Below are positions 15,845 through 25,317 of a stretch of 64,000 bases of DNA, one piece after another. The DNA comes from Halobacteriovoraceae bacterium (GTDB lineage Bacteria > Bdellovibrionota > Bacteriovoracia > Bacteriovoracales > Bacteriovoracaceae). Position 1 is the stretch's first letter, and each line of letters starts with the position of its first letter. The position numbers and the translations under genes were made by a program. The DNA lies in contig JACKAJ010000015.1 in the NCBI GenBank assembly GCA_020635135.1, forward strand, positions 806,001-870,000. The letters are read 5' to 3'. Under the pieces are notes generated by a model that saw only the letters and a program-made list of their open reading frames with translations, had not been told where the DNA came from and made no database searches.

Positions 15845-17756
15845 TCTTAAACTCCTTTAAGATCTTTTTATAATTTTTCTTGTTTTCCTCATACTCTTCT
15901 TGATGATATTTTTTCATATAAGCAAGAGCTACTTTTTGAACAACTGGAGCTGCAGCCGTTGATCCGTGACAACCGTGTTCAACAATAGAGGCTAATGCAA
16001 TTCTCGGATTATTGGCGGGAGCGAAACCAGCAAACACCCCGTGATGGCGATGTTCATAAGGCATCAACTCACATTTTTGATATATTTTTTCAGCTTTTTG
16101 CCGAATAACTTGTGAAGTTCCGGTTTTGCCTGCCAAGAGTAAACCTGAATCTCTTAACCACCTTGCCGTTCCATGAGGATGATTGACGACTTGGAATAAC
16201 CCTCGCTTGACCTTATCAAAATATTCATCAGGTAATTTCAGCTCGGATATCAACTCTGAAGAAAAAGTTTTAAGTATTTCCCCATCTTTATCGATAATTT
16301 CTTTCACAACATAAGGTTTATAAACTTTTCCATTATTTGCAACTGCTGAATAGGCCAAAGCTAATTGAATAGTCGTAACTAAAATAAATGACTGCCCAAT
16401 TGCGCAAGAAAGAGTTTCCCCTTTTTGCCACTCAACTCCTTGAGTTTTTTGCTTCCAATCTTTGGTGGGAATAAGTCCTGAAATTTCTCGAGGAATATTA
16501 ATTCCCGTTTTCTTTCCAAAGCCCAGCATCCGTGCATAATGAGCTATGGAGTCAATATCAAGTTTTAATGACACTTTTTGAAAAAAGATGTTACAAGATT
16601 CACGAATGGCCTTATCTAGATTAACTCTTCCATGACCACCTTTTTTCCAACAGTGATAAGCTCGCCTTCCAAAATTCATTGCTCCAGAGCAGAAGAACTC
16701 AGTCTGATTGTTAATCACTCCCTCAGCTAGACCCGTTAGGGCCGTCACCACCTTAAAAGTTGATCCCGGTGAGTAGTGTTCTTGAATAACTCTGTCGCGA
16801 AGAGGTCTATCGGGGTTACCGACAAGTGATTGCCAATACTCAGGATCGAGTCCTTTACTAAACTCTGATGGAAGATAGGCAGGATTAGAAACCATTGCCA
16901 AGACTTCTCCCGTTTTAATGTCAATCGCCACCAAACTTCCAGCCTTGTCTTGAAGAGCATCGTGAGCAATTTTTTGCAAATCGCGATCAATGGTGAGGAT
17001 CAAACTATTTCCTGGAACCGGCTTAATATTTTCAACACCCGTAAAAAGATTATCGGTGTTAATATATTTTCGCTTTCTCCCTAAGGCATCAACTTCAACA
17101 TATTCTTGCCCATTAGTTCCTCGGATATAGTTATCCAATTGTTGCTCAAGTCCTGATTGACCAATAAAATCACCAAGGCGATAGTTGACGTTGTCTCGCT
17201 TTCGGTAGCGAGGGAGTTGATCTTGCTGAATTTCAGAAATATAGCCCAATAAATGAGCTCCTATCTCTTTATCAATATACTCACGTGCGATAGATACTTG
17301 CACGTTGATACCAGGGAGTTCATCATTTTCTGTTTCAATGCGCGCCAATTCAACTCTTGAAATATTTTTTTTAATTGTTATTGGTCGATACTTGGCTTCA
17401 TAGGCATTACGCCGAATCACATTGTCGATATCATCAATCGTCATCCCCAATATTTCAGCAACTTTGGCGAGTGTTTCTCTTTCATTTTTGAGATACTGTC
17501 TCGTAAGGGTTGCGTCGAAGCGCGGTTTGTTATCCACAAGTAGCTGCATATTGCGACTATAAAATTTTCCGCGTGGGGCCCAAAGAACCTCTTCTCTCAA
17601 TCTATTTTCAATGGAATAGCGATGAAGTACTTCTCCTTTAAAAACTTGCAAAAAGCAAAGCCTTGCAAAAATAATTCCCATCATTCCAAGAACGAGTGTC
17701 GCGACTTCGCGATTTCTTTTTTCATGGGATTTAACAATGTCTTCTTCGCCGAACAT
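15834..17756 (-). CDS. mrdA: Penicillin-binding protein 2 (transpeptidase)
   Basis: 640-residue class B PBP. An N-terminal membrane anchor (about residues 19-38) is followed by the dimerisation/pedestal region and the transpeptidase domain. The catalytic motifs are all visible: STFK (nucleophile Ser), SCN (SxN) and KTGT. It crosslinks peptidoglycan in side-wall growth and pairs with RodA. The position between mreD and rodA identifies it as PBP2 rather than FtsI. The start at 17756 lies 4 bp downstream of the mreD stop, so translation is probably coupled. Confidence 0.95.
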   Translation of the reverse strand: MFGEEDIVKSHEKRNREVATLVLGMMGIIFARLCFLQVFKGEVLHRYSIENRLREEVLWAPRGKFYSRNMQLLVDNKPRFDATLTRQYLKNERETLAKVAEILGMTIDDIDNVIRRNAYEAKYRPITIKKNISRVELARIETENDELPGINVQVSIAREYIDKEIGAHLLGYISEIQQDQLPRYRKRDNVNYRLGDFIGQSGLEQQLDNYIRGTNGQEYVEVDALGRKRKYINTDNLFTGVENIKPVPGNSLILTIDRDLQKIAHDALQDKAGSLVAIDIKTGEVLAMVSNPAYLPSEFSKGLDPEYWQSLVGNPDRPLRDRVIQEHYSPGSTFKVVTALTGLAEGVINNQTEFFCSGAMNFGRRAYHCWKKGGHGRVNLDKAIRESCNIFFQKVSLKLDIDSIAHYARMLGFGKKTGINIPREISGLIPTKDWKQKTQGVEWQKGETLSCAIGQSFILVTTIQLALAYSAVANNGKVYKPYVVKEIIDKDGEILKTFSSELISELKLPDEYFDKVKRGLFQVVNHPHGTARWLRDSGLLLAGKTGTSQVIRQKAEKIYQKCELMPYEHRHHGVFAGFAPANNPRIALASIVEHGCHGSTAAAPVVQKVALAYMKKYHQEEYEENKKNYKKILKEFKIEI

Positions 17757-17760
17757 GAAA

Positions 17761-18288
17761 CTATGCCTTCAATGCCTTTTGGCTATTCTCCGCCCAAATT
17801 ACTTTTAAGAGAATAAAAATATAAGGACTCGCTAATGCGAGAATGATATTGCTAACAACATCTGATAAATAGTGATTAATGAGAAACTCAAATGAATTCA
17901 ATTTTATTCCAATAATCAGCGAGCGAACGATATCCCACAAGCTTAAGGAAATAAAAATAAAAATGACTTGGCTGATATAAGTACCAAAGTGAATGATATC
18001 TTTTAAATAATTCAAACCGACTGCAAAAATAATTCCAATCATACTCCCCAGTGCCCAGCCCTCAAAGCTAAAAATCGAATGAACCCATTGGATGATTAGT
18101 ATTAAAAAAGGAAGAAAATTAATTTGCACATAGATTGATAAAAAGAGACAAAACAAAACTGCAAATGACAATCTTAAACGAAAGCTAAACATGTTTGTCA
18201 GGACTGTCGCCGAAATAATTTCTAATACGAAAAGTAATAGAACTGTCACCAAGGCTCTCGAAAGGAGCTCAGAAGTTGAATACCTCAT
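17761..18288 (-). CDS. mreD: Rod shape-determining protein MreD
   Basis: 175-residue hydrophobic protein with about five transmembrane helices, no soluble domain and a few polar loop residues. MreD is an inner-membrane part of the elongasome that associates with MreC. Sequence conservation is weak in this family, so the call rests on size, topology and gene order. It starts inside the end of mreC (4-bp overlap) and is followed at once by the PBP2 gene. No alternative family is suggested by the sequence. Confidence 0.88.
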   Translation of the reverse strand: MRYSTSELLSRALVTVLLLFVLEIISATVLTNMFSFRLRLSFAVLFCLFLSIYVQINFLPFLILIIQWVHSIFSFEGWALGSMIGIIFAVGLNYLKDIIHFGTYISQVIFIFISLSLWDIVRSLIIGIKLNSFEFLINHYLSDVVSNIILALASPYIFILLKVIWAENSQKALKA

Positions 18289-19157
18289 TTTTTCTCTCCA
18301 TCAACGTCCATTTTTTCTCCACCAGTATTCATGCTTGTTGTTAATACAACAACCTCTTCAATTTTATTAAAATCAACAAAAGGCTTTACAAGAATATCTT
18401 GAGTCAAAGCATATTTGCTATTTTCAACATCAACAACAGTTCCGATGCGAATTCCTTTTGGATAAATAGTTCCCAATCCTGAAGTGATAACAACATCGCC
18501 AATTTCAACACTCTCTGATCTTACAACGTAATTGAGGTTACAAATTTGATTCGCATTTCCTTGTAAAATTCCATGAGCACGAGTTCTGTCCAATATGACA
18601 TCGACTTTGTTATTAAAATCTAAAATAGTAATAATATCTGAATAATTTGCAGAAACAGATTGCACAATCCCGACTAAACCTTGAGATGTAATAACTGCAG
18701 ATTTTCTGACAATCCCATCATTTAAACCCTTGTTGATTCTCAAAGTTTGAAATTCACCCGAGCTATCCCAGCCTATAACTTGGGCCAGGACTTTTTCATA
18801 TTTTATTTCCTCTCCAAATTTAAGAAGCTCCTTGAGGCGATTGTTTTCTTTTTTAACACCTTCATATTGGAAAATAATTTCATTGAGATCTTCAATTTGC
18901 TTTTTCAACACCTTATTTTCTTTTCTGGTGTTCACTATATAAAGATAGTTATCAGCTAGAGTTTGAAAAAAACCTTTCGTGGAAGTAAAGCCTTCTTGGA
19001 TGGGTGCCACCGTTTCAATAATCAAACGCTGAAAGAGAGTCCTGTTGGAATCAGAAAAATCGAATTTTTTTAACGCTAAACCCCATATTGAGACAATTAA
19101 TACAAACACAAAATTGACGATCCGATTTTTATCAAAATCGTTCATGGCAAATTTCAA
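18285..19157 (-). CDS. mreC: Rod shape-determining protein MreC
   Basis: 290-residue bitopic protein: a short cytoplasmic N-terminus, one transmembrane helix (about residues 14-30), a periplasmic coiled coil (around NTRKENKVLKKQIEDLNEII) and the beta domain with AQVIGWDSSGEFQTLRINKG and GLGTIYPKGIRIGTV, both typical of MreC. The start is TTG at 19157 with AGGAG eight bases upstream; the ATG at 19145 is too far from that site. First gene of mreC-mreD-mrdA-rodA. No mreB gene precedes it in the window, so MreB must be encoded elsewhere or beyond another break. Confidence 0.94.
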   Translation of the reverse strand: MKFAMNDFDKNRIVNFVFVLIVSIWGLALKKFDFSDSNRTLFQRLIIETVAPIQEGFTSTKGFFQTLADNYLYIVNTRKENKVLKKQIEDLNEIIFQYEGVKKENNRLKELLKFGEEIKYEKVLAQVIGWDSSGEFQTLRINKGLNDGIVRKSAVITSQGLVGIVQSVSANYSDIITILDFNNKVDVILDRTRAHGILQGNANQICNLNYVVRSESVEIGDVVITSGLGTIYPKGIRIGTVVDVENSKYALTQDILVKPFVDFNKIEEVVVLTTSMNTGGEKMDVDGEKK

Positions 19158-19319
19158 TAAACTTCTCCTGGGGTCAATAAACTAAAATTCATGATCTCTC
19201 TTTATTATGAACAACTCATAGGTAAATGACAACCAGAGTTATTCTGGAAATTAATCTCTTTTCTAGACGTAAAGAGCTCAAATCGTTAAAATGAGCTCAC
19301 TTTAAAATTGAGGTTAACT
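19158..19319. promoter_or_regulatory. Divergent promoter region of mreC and ppiD-like genes
   Basis: 162 bp between divergent genes. It holds two small symmetries: CCAGA/TCTGG (19233-19247) and GAGCTCA/TGAGCTC (19274-19280 and 19292-19298, centres 18 bp apart). The second could be an operator for the plus-strand gene. I could not assign convincing -35/-10 hexamers. Confidence 0.4.
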
Positions 19320-20831
19320 ATGAAAGAACAAACACAAAAAAATTTTAGTTATTATATCGTTACAGGCTTGATCTCGCTGATCATTCTCGGGTTTTTATTT
19401 ACTGGGTATCAGGGAAGTCAGATGGCCACCCAATCTGACTTTGGCAAAGTGAAAGGCAATAAAATCTCCATGAGAGAATTTGCCAATACTTTTAACTATC
19501 AAATTCAAAATTTTTCACAACTCTTTGGTGGAAAGTCGCTCAATAGCAAACAAATCGAGCAATTTAAAATTTATGAAAGAGTGGTCGATTCACTCGTCGA
19601 TCAAAAACTTATCCTCAGTATTGGGCAAGATCTCAATATTTATCCATCCAAAGAAGAAGTTTCTGCAACGATTAAAGAACAACCTTATTTTCAAAGAGAA
19701 AATAAGTTTGATGTCAATCTCTATAAGGCACTTCTAAAAAGAAATCGCTTTGCGCCTTCTGAGTATGAGGATTTCACTCGTCAAGATATCATCACGAAAG
19801 CCGTTCAAGAAAACCTCAATGTCGCACCTGTCTCAATTGCTTTTGCTAAAGAATCTTTTGAGATGAAGAATGAAGGAATTGAAGCCTATATTGTTCAATA
19901 CCAAAACAGCTCATTAAAACGCCACTTAGAAGTTTCTAAAAAAGAAATTACAGATTTTCTCAAAGATGAAAAGAACGTCGCTATTGTGAAGGCTATGTAC
20001 GAAAGAGAAAAAACTTCTTTTCAAACTGGGGCTCAGGTAAAAGCTAAACACATCCTCGTTAAAACCGATGAAAAAGTTTCTGACGCTGATGCAAGAAAGA
20101 AAATCGAAAAAATTAAATCAGAAATCAATGCTAACAATTTTGCAGATCTTGCCAATAAATACACTGAAGATCCCTCTGGTAAAGGCAAAGGCGGCGATCT
20201 TGGCTGGTTTGGAATTGGGGCCATGGTACCTGAATTTGAAAGCGTTGCTTTTTCTCTGAATAAAGGTGAAGTTTCCAGCCCGGTAAAAACAAAGTTCGGT
20301 TACCACCTTATTCTCCTCGAAGACAAAAAAGAAGGTACCACTAAAGAATTTAATATGGTTAAAAATGACTTAGCTGAAAAACATCTTCGAGAACAAAAAA
20401 GTGGAAACGTCAAAGAACTTGCTGAAAAAGTTGCCAAACAAATCTCTGATGCTTTCAAAAAAAGTGATTATAAAAAAGTTGATGAACTTCAGAAGAAATA
20501 TAGTTTCTCTTACTACCAAAAAAGAAAACTAGATGGATTTAGCCTCAATGTCAGTGCTGCTGAATTTACACGTTCTGAGTTTGATGAACTTATGAAACTG
20601 AATAAAAATGAAGTTGTTACTTATTCCAATGACAAAGAACAACGCATTGTTAAAAAACTTTCCATGTTTTCTCCAAAAGATGTAGAAAATACAGAAACAG
20701 AAGTTAAAAATGAGCAACAACAACTCTCCGATACTTTAGGAAAATCCAACATGGCCAATGCTCTTAAAGTTTTAGGTGAAGATGTAAACAAACAAGAGCT
20801 CTATCAACTTGCTAAGCAGATTCGCTTTTAA
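19320..20831 (+). CDS. PpiD/SurA-like membrane-anchored peptidyl-prolyl isomerase
   Basis: 503 residues with an N-in membrane anchor (about residues 10-29), a long SurA_N-type chaperone domain and a parvulin PPIC domain. The parvulin motifs are clear: KAKHILVK, the DPSGKGKGGDLGWFG loop and FGYHLILLED. A helical tail follows. This layout is that of PpiD, a periplasmic chaperone tethered near the Sec translocon that assists outer-membrane protein folding. The start is ATG 19320 with GAGG in front; a TTG 12 bp earlier overlaps that ribosome site. The stop overlaps the ferredoxin start by one base. Confidence 0.88.
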   Translation: MKEQTQKNFSYYIVTGLISLIILGFLFTGYQGSQMATQSDFGKVKGNKISMREFANTFNYQIQNFSQLFGGKSLNSKQIEQFKIYERVVDSLVDQKLILSIGQDLNIYPSKEEVSATIKEQPYFQRENKFDVNLYKALLKRNRFAPSEYEDFTRQDIITKAVQENLNVAPVSIAFAKESFEMKNEGIEAYIVQYQNSSLKRHLEVSKKEITDFLKDEKNVAIVKAMYEREKTSFQTGAQVKAKHILVKTDEKVSDADARKKIEKIKSEINANNFADLANKYTEDPSGKGKGGDLGWFGIGAMVPEFESVAFSLNKGEVSSPVKTKFGYHLILLEDKKEGTTKEFNMVKNDLAEKHLREQKSGNVKELAEKVAKQISDAFKKSDYKKVDELQKKYSFSYYQKRKLDGFSLNVSAAEFTRSEFDELMKLNKNEVVTYSNDKEQRIVKKLSMFSPKDVENTETEVKNEQQQLSDTLGKSNMANALKVLGEDVNKQELYQLAKQIRF

Positions 20832-21064
20832 TGGCCCAAAAAGAAGCTCGCTTTAGGCAAAATGCATCTGGAAAATACTACGTTGATGATCAATGTATTG
20901 CTTGTGATGCGTGTGTGATTGAAGCCCCCAAATTTTTTATCATGAATGATGACGATGGCCATGCTTACGTTCTCAAACAACCAAAAAGCACAGAAGAGAT
21001 GGAAGAATGTGAGAATGCCCTCGCAGGATGCCCGGTGGACGCCATCGGGAATGACGGGGAATAA
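20831..21064 (+). CDS. Small ferredoxin
   Basis: 77-residue ferredoxin with one iron-sulfur site: CIACDACV (C-x2-C-x2-C) near residues 23-29 and the distal Cys in AGCPVDAI. Another Cys at MEECENA precedes it. This is the short single-cluster ferredoxin pattern ([4Fe-4S] or [3Fe-4S]) seen in many bacteria as a cytoplasmic electron carrier. The ATG overlaps the last base of the ppiD-like stop, so it is cotranscribed with it, though no functional link is obvious. Electron partners cannot be named from the context. Confidence 0.9.
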   Translation: MAQKEARFRQNASGKYYVDDQCIACDACVIEAPKFFIMNDDDGHAYVLKQPKSTEEMEECENALAGCPVDAIGNDGE

Positions 21065-21143
21065 ATCTTACTGTTTTGCTCAAATGCCTTTTTCTTGTCT
21101 TTCCCAAATTCTTGCCTTAAAATGAAAAAAAATGGAGCTTCCT

Positions 21144-22016
21144 ATGAAAATAACTTCTCTTCTTTTCATGTTTTTTATCACTTTCTCTTGTGGTGATAGT
21201 GCAAACGAAAGCAACACCTCAAGTACTGGAACAATTGTCGAACAAAGCCAGCAACTTGGTGAGGTCATGAGTTCAGTCGATGAAGCGGGTGGGAACACTG
21301 GAAGCTTCGCTTTTTATAAACTTCCGAAAAGAAGTCATCTTCAAAAAATAATGGAAACTTTTGTTATTGCTCCTGTTTATGCAGCCACCTGTAACTTGGC
21401 TTCTTCTTTTGGAACTTGTACTAATAATGTCATCACACGAAGTTTCGATAACTGCACACTTTTTGGAATCACCTTTGATGGAACTATTCAGCTCACTTAT
21501 GACGACGCCACGACAGATAACGTGTGCGCGATGACCACTGCTGGTCACAGCATCACAAGACAACCCAATTTTTCAATTAGTAATGGAGTCTACACTTACA
21601 CCGCAACAACGGCTGGTTCAAATGGACAAGTGATTACTCAGACTGGATCAAACACTTATACATTTTCTAACGATGGAACAAGAAGAGTTGTTACCGATGC
21701 CTCTAATGGAACTGTCTACGACTTCTCTTCAGCCACAACCAGTGATCTGGGAATAACTGGCGCCAGTCGCGATGGCCGCGTGATTGATGGGGGAACGATT
21801 CGTATCACCAATAACCGCATTTCTCGCACCTGCGATTACTCACCTGAGAATGTCACCTACGATTCCACATGTAACTGTGCCGTTTCTGGAATTTGGAATG
21901 GTTCTTGTAGCGATGGTAGTACTGCTGAGCTGGAAATCACTGGCTGTGGTGAAGGAACGATTACAGTGGGAAGCCTTTCTGATTCAGTCAGCTTTGATCG
22001 CTGCTATGATATTTAA
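21144..22016 (+). CDS. Cys-rich lipoprotein of unknown function
   Basis: About 290 residues from the ATG at 21144 (GGAG upstream); an in-frame ATG 12 bp earlier is less likely. Signal peptide with candidate lipid-attachment Cys in ITFSCGDS; -3 is not a standard aliphatic residue, as also in the bamB-like protein. The mature protein is rich in T, S, N and G with paired Cys residues (CNLASSFGTC, CTLFG, CDYSPENVTYDSTCNC, GSCSDG, GCGEG), implying a beta-rich disulfide-stabilised surface protein. No domain is recognised. It stands alone, with a decayed signalling gene downstream. Confidence 0.72.
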   Translation: MKITSLLFMFFITFSCGDSANESNTSSTGTIVEQSQQLGEVMSSVDEAGGNTGSFAFYKLPKRSHLQKIMETFVIAPVYAATCNLASSFGTCTNNVITRSFDNCTLFGITFDGTIQLTYDDATTDNVCAMTTAGHSITRQPNFSISNGVYTYTATTAGSNGQVITQTGSNTYTFSNDGTRRVVTDASNGTVYDFSSATTSDLGITGASRDGRVIDGGTIRITNNRISRTCDYSPENVTYDSTCNCAVSGIWNGSCSDGSTAELEITGCGEGTITVGSLSDSVSFDRCYDI

Positions 22017-22113
22017 TGAAATCCTAACTTAAGAGATTCCTCGGTACTAGATTATTTATATCAAGGGATTAACTTTTAATTTTATTGATAAATTGTCGAT
22101 AAACTTAAGTCTC

Positions 22114-22784
22114 ATGGAATTTAATAAACAAAGAAAAATTGAAGAGCTTAGTGCCGTTATTGGCAAAACTCACAAAATCATTAACTCAGGCTATGACAAC
22201 GAAAGAAGTTAACAAAGGAACAGGTATTGGACTTTTCACCGTCGACAATTATGTCGAAGAAATGAATGGGAAAACCTCAGTTGAAAGGGAGAGAATCAAG
22301 GTGCTACTTTCATCATTGAGATACCTGCTTTCTTTTTTTCTCAAAAGGAAAAAGAATCTCTTCCTCCTTCAAATCCTCATTCAAAAATGATTCAAGGCCA
22401 TGTAATTCTGGTTGATGATGAAATTGAAATTCGTATTTTACTTTCTGAAATTTGGGAAGATTTAGGATTAGATGTAACAACAGCTGAAAACGGCTAAAAC
22501 GCTTTTAATCTTTACTCCCAAAACCCTGATAAATTTGACCTTATTATCACGGATATCCAAATTCCTCTCATTGATGAGCCTACCCTTCTAAAAGAAATAC
22601 AAAAAACACTCAATTAAATCAACCTGAATTTATTTTTATAACAGGTAGAGTTAATTTCAACTTTGAAGAGCAAGATAGTCCTTTTAAAAATTCTGTCAGT
22701 GCTTATCTTTATAAACCCTTTGAAGAAGAAACCATTGCAAATATCGTTTCTAAATGTTTAGAAAAAAGAAAAATAGCCTGTTAA
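22114..22784 (+). pseudogene. Decayed hybrid histidine kinase/receiver gene
   Basis: Fragments in shifting frames add up to the C-terminus of a histidine kinase fused to a receiver domain. One frame gives TTKEVNKGTGIGLFTV (ATP-binding G2 box). The next gives GATFIIEIP, then VILVDDEIEIRILLSEI and, after an in-frame TAA, DKFDLIITDIQIPLIDEP with the phospho-acceptor Asp. A further shift gives FIFITGRV and YLYKPFEEETI, the receiver's Thr/Lys end. At least two frameshifts and one nonsense codon rule out function. The dimerisation domain and most of the catalytic domain are missing. End set at the TAA at 22782-22784. Confidence 0.85.
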
Positions 22785-22905
22785 AATGCTTAGCATTATT
22801 TGTTCAAAGTCATTGGTTAAAAAAAAATCTCTCAAATTTAATAGCTATTCACAAATTAACTACAAAATTCTTTACTGTTCAATTGGAATGGTATTTAAAA
22901 ATAAT

Positions 22906-23799
22906 ATGGAAAAATACACAGCTATCATGACCCAATGGATTCATGAACCATTCGTTGCTAAAATTGCATTTGTAATAATCTTATTACTTTTAACATTTGT
23001 TTTTAAAAATATAATTTTCAAAACAATTGGTTCAAAAGTTGTCGATCAAAATAATCGCTATAAGGCGAGAAAGGCTCTTAACTTTTTATTTTTCTTGCTC
23101 GCGATTCTAATTATCAGTCTTGTTTTCAATGATCAACTTAAAGGTTTAACAGTTGCTTTTGGAGTTGCTGGGGCTGGAATTGCCTTCGCTTTGCAAGAGG
23201 TCATTGCCAGTATTGCTGGTTGGTTCGCAATCACCTTTGCAGGCTTTTTTTCAATCGGAGATCGGATTCAGCTTGGTGGAATCAAAGGAGACGTTATTGA
23301 TATCGGTGCTCTTAGGACAACACTTATGGAGTGTGGAGCATGGGTCGAGGGTGATCTCTACAATGGTCGAGTGGTTAGAGTTGCTAACAGTGCCGTTTTT
23401 AAGAATCCCGTATTTAACTACTCTGCTGACTTTCCATTTTTGTGGGATGAAATAAAAATTCCCATTCGCTATGGATCGGATATTGGTAAAGCAAAGGAGA
23501 TTATTGAATTAGCTGCTCAGACAATTTTAGAAAGTTATGAAAAGCATGCCGCTAAAGAATGGAAAAATCTTATAAAAAAATTTGTCGTCGAGGATGCTCA
23601 AATTAAAAACTTCGTCTCACTGACTGCCGATGCCAACTGGATCACTTTTACCCTACGCTATGTTACCGATTACAAAGGAAGGCGTTCAACAAAAACCAAA
23701 CTTTTCACCCAAATTCTTAAGGACATTGATTCTTCAAATGCTGTACAAATAGCCGGGGCTACACTCGAAATTACTAACATTAAAGGTCTTAATCCTTAG
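22906..23799 (+). CDS. MscS-family mechanosensitive channel
   Basis: About 297 residues: N-terminal helices, the pore-lining TM3 region (LTVAFGVAGAGIAFALQEVIASIAGWF), then the MscS beta domain opening with SIGDRIQLGGIKGDVIDIG and a C-terminal alpha/beta part. Such channels release small solutes on hypo-osmotic shock. The frame is open from ATG 22786, but those first 40 codons overlap the end of the decayed kinase and look non-coding, so I start at ATG 22906; neither start has a strong ribosome site. Single gene. Confidence 0.9.
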   Translation: MEKYTAIMTQWIHEPFVAKIAFVIILLLLTFVFKNIIFKTIGSKVVDQNNRYKARKALNFLFFLLAILIISLVFNDQLKGLTVAFGVAGAGIAFALQEVIASIAGWFAITFAGFFSIGDRIQLGGIKGDVIDIGALRTTLMECGAWVEGDLYNGRVVRVANSAVFKNPVFNYSADFPFLWDEIKIPIRYGSDIGKAKEIIELAAQTILESYEKHAAKEWKNLIKKFVVEDAQIKNFVSLTADANWITFTLRYVTDYKGRRSTKTKLFTQILKDIDSSNAVQIAGATLEITNIKGLNP

Positions 23800-23859
23800 T
23801 TTTTCTCTCAAATATCTCCATTAATTTTTACTTTTCCCTAATTATACCGAAATAGTCTT

Positions 23860-25305
23860 ATGTATCTAAGATTCATTTTTATTATCTTTATTTTCAATTC
23901 TTCCCTATGTTTTTCTCAGGATTTTGAAGAATATCTCCTTAAAATAGGCCAACAAAGTAGCTTCGCGAATGCCCTTAAGTATGCTTCAAAAAACATACAA
24001 GTCCTTGACTCCCCAGAGAAAATTATCCAACTGCACAATAAGCTTTTTGAATTAACAAAATTTTATTCTGACGATATTTCTGAATTCTATGACAAATTCA
24101 TTACCTTCTTCAATAATCATGCCAGTAAAAATTATGATAATTTTACTGAAGAAGTTTTTATTAATTTTTTAACTCAACTCCAGAGTGACTTAATAACGGA
24201 TGATCAACTGAAACCAATAGCGAGAACAATTAAAGAGAGTCTTTCTTATCAGAGTGATCCCCATCTTAAGGTCCGTTTAGAGTTAATCCAAAGTGTTATG
24301 GATAATATATATTATATAGTCAATTCATTTGAAGAATTTTCAAAATTGCTTCAAGACTATAACAACCTCGAAGGATTTATTCGCTTTTTTAATCATTATC
24401 GATATAGAACACCCCATCTTTTAAAGCCTGTTTCAAAAGTCATCTGGTCTCTATGTCAAAATACCAATGACGTCATTTTCGCTCTTAAAAATGTTGAGTA
24501 TTCTCACTTTTCAGAAGATCTTCTCAAGTTTGACTATACTCCCAAGCAACTCAAACTTCTTATAAGAAAAACGGTTCGCTCTCCCGATGACTATTTCCCT
24601 ATCGTGGATAAGTATGAAAACGTCATAAAAAAATTCAGCAAAAAAGACTATCTCGAGATTTCAGAATCTTTTAAAAATTTTAATTATATGGAAGGTTTAA
24701 TTCCCTATGAAAAATTTGATGCTCGCGTTATTATTGAAGCGAAAAAGAAATATTATGATTTTTATTCAGATTTATTTTACCGTTTCATTGATCTTTCAGA
24801 CACACCAACGACAGAAGATCTCATAAGTTTCAAAGCTTTTTTCCCCCTAGGGGATATTCGTCTTCAAAAAAATATTTTTAAATACATAACAATGGATAAG
24901 TACAAGAAAAAATTTGATGTTCTCAAAATACTTTTGAATTATGATAAAGGTTTGGGTTTTGAGGAGTATTCCATCTTTTTAAAAGAACTCTACGATTATC
25001 AAAGTTACTTAATCCATGAAAATATTTTAGATAAGCTCCATCCTGAGAATAGAGGTCTCACAGAAGAACTCAACAATCAACTAAGACATTTTATCGATTT
25101 ATTGGGTGCTGGATCCGAACAACACAAAGATCTTACTATTTTTTATCTCACTTATATTGCAAGAGATCTCAATGATACGCGTAGGCGTTGGCTTTTGCCA
25201 CCCATTTGGAAAGAAGATAAAAAAATATTAAATCTTCTCAAAGAAATAGCTGAAAGAAACGGCGAACCCATAGATCCTTGTAACCTTTACTTAAATGATT
25301 ATTAG
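23860..25305 (+). CDS. Secreted helical protein of unknown function
   Basis: 481 residues with an N-terminal signal peptide (hydrophobic run FIFIIFIFNSSLCFS, cleavage near residue 20). The mature part looks entirely alpha-helical, with many charged and aromatic residues and no obvious catalytic motif; repeated 'F-I-x-F' helices might form a HEAT-like stack. Two Cys near the C-terminus (DPCNLY) and one in WSLCQN. No family is recognised. It ends 12 bp before the amidoligase-like gene and so probably shares its transcript, pointing to a common exported function. Confidence 0.7.
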   Translation: MYLRFIFIIFIFNSSLCFSQDFEEYLLKIGQQSSFANALKYASKNIQVLDSPEKIIQLHNKLFELTKFYSDDISEFYDKFITFFNNHASKNYDNFTEEVFINFLTQLQSDLITDDQLKPIARTIKESLSYQSDPHLKVRLELIQSVMDNIYYIVNSFEEFSKLLQDYNNLEGFIRFFNHYRYRTPHLLKPVSKVIWSLCQNTNDVIFALKNVEYSHFSEDLLKFDYTPKQLKLLIRKTVRSPDDYFPIVDKYENVIKKFSKKDYLEISESFKNFNYMEGLIPYEKFDARVIIEAKKKYYDFYSDLFYRFIDLSDTPTTEDLISFKAFFPLGDIRLQKNIFKYITMDKYKKKFDVLKILLNYDKGLGFEEYSIFLKELYDYQSYLIHENILDKLHPENRGLTEELNNQLRHFIDLLGAGSEQHKDLTIFYLTYIARDLNDTRRRWLLPPIWKEDKKILNLLKEIAERNGEPIDPCNLYLNDY

Positions 25306-25317
25306 AGAAGATATGTC

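Noticed and set aside
22139..22390. 83-codon plus-strand open frame as a small gene
   Set aside because: Its only recognisable part is the kinase G2 box, and the kinase sequence continues in another frame; it is a piece of the decayed kinase.
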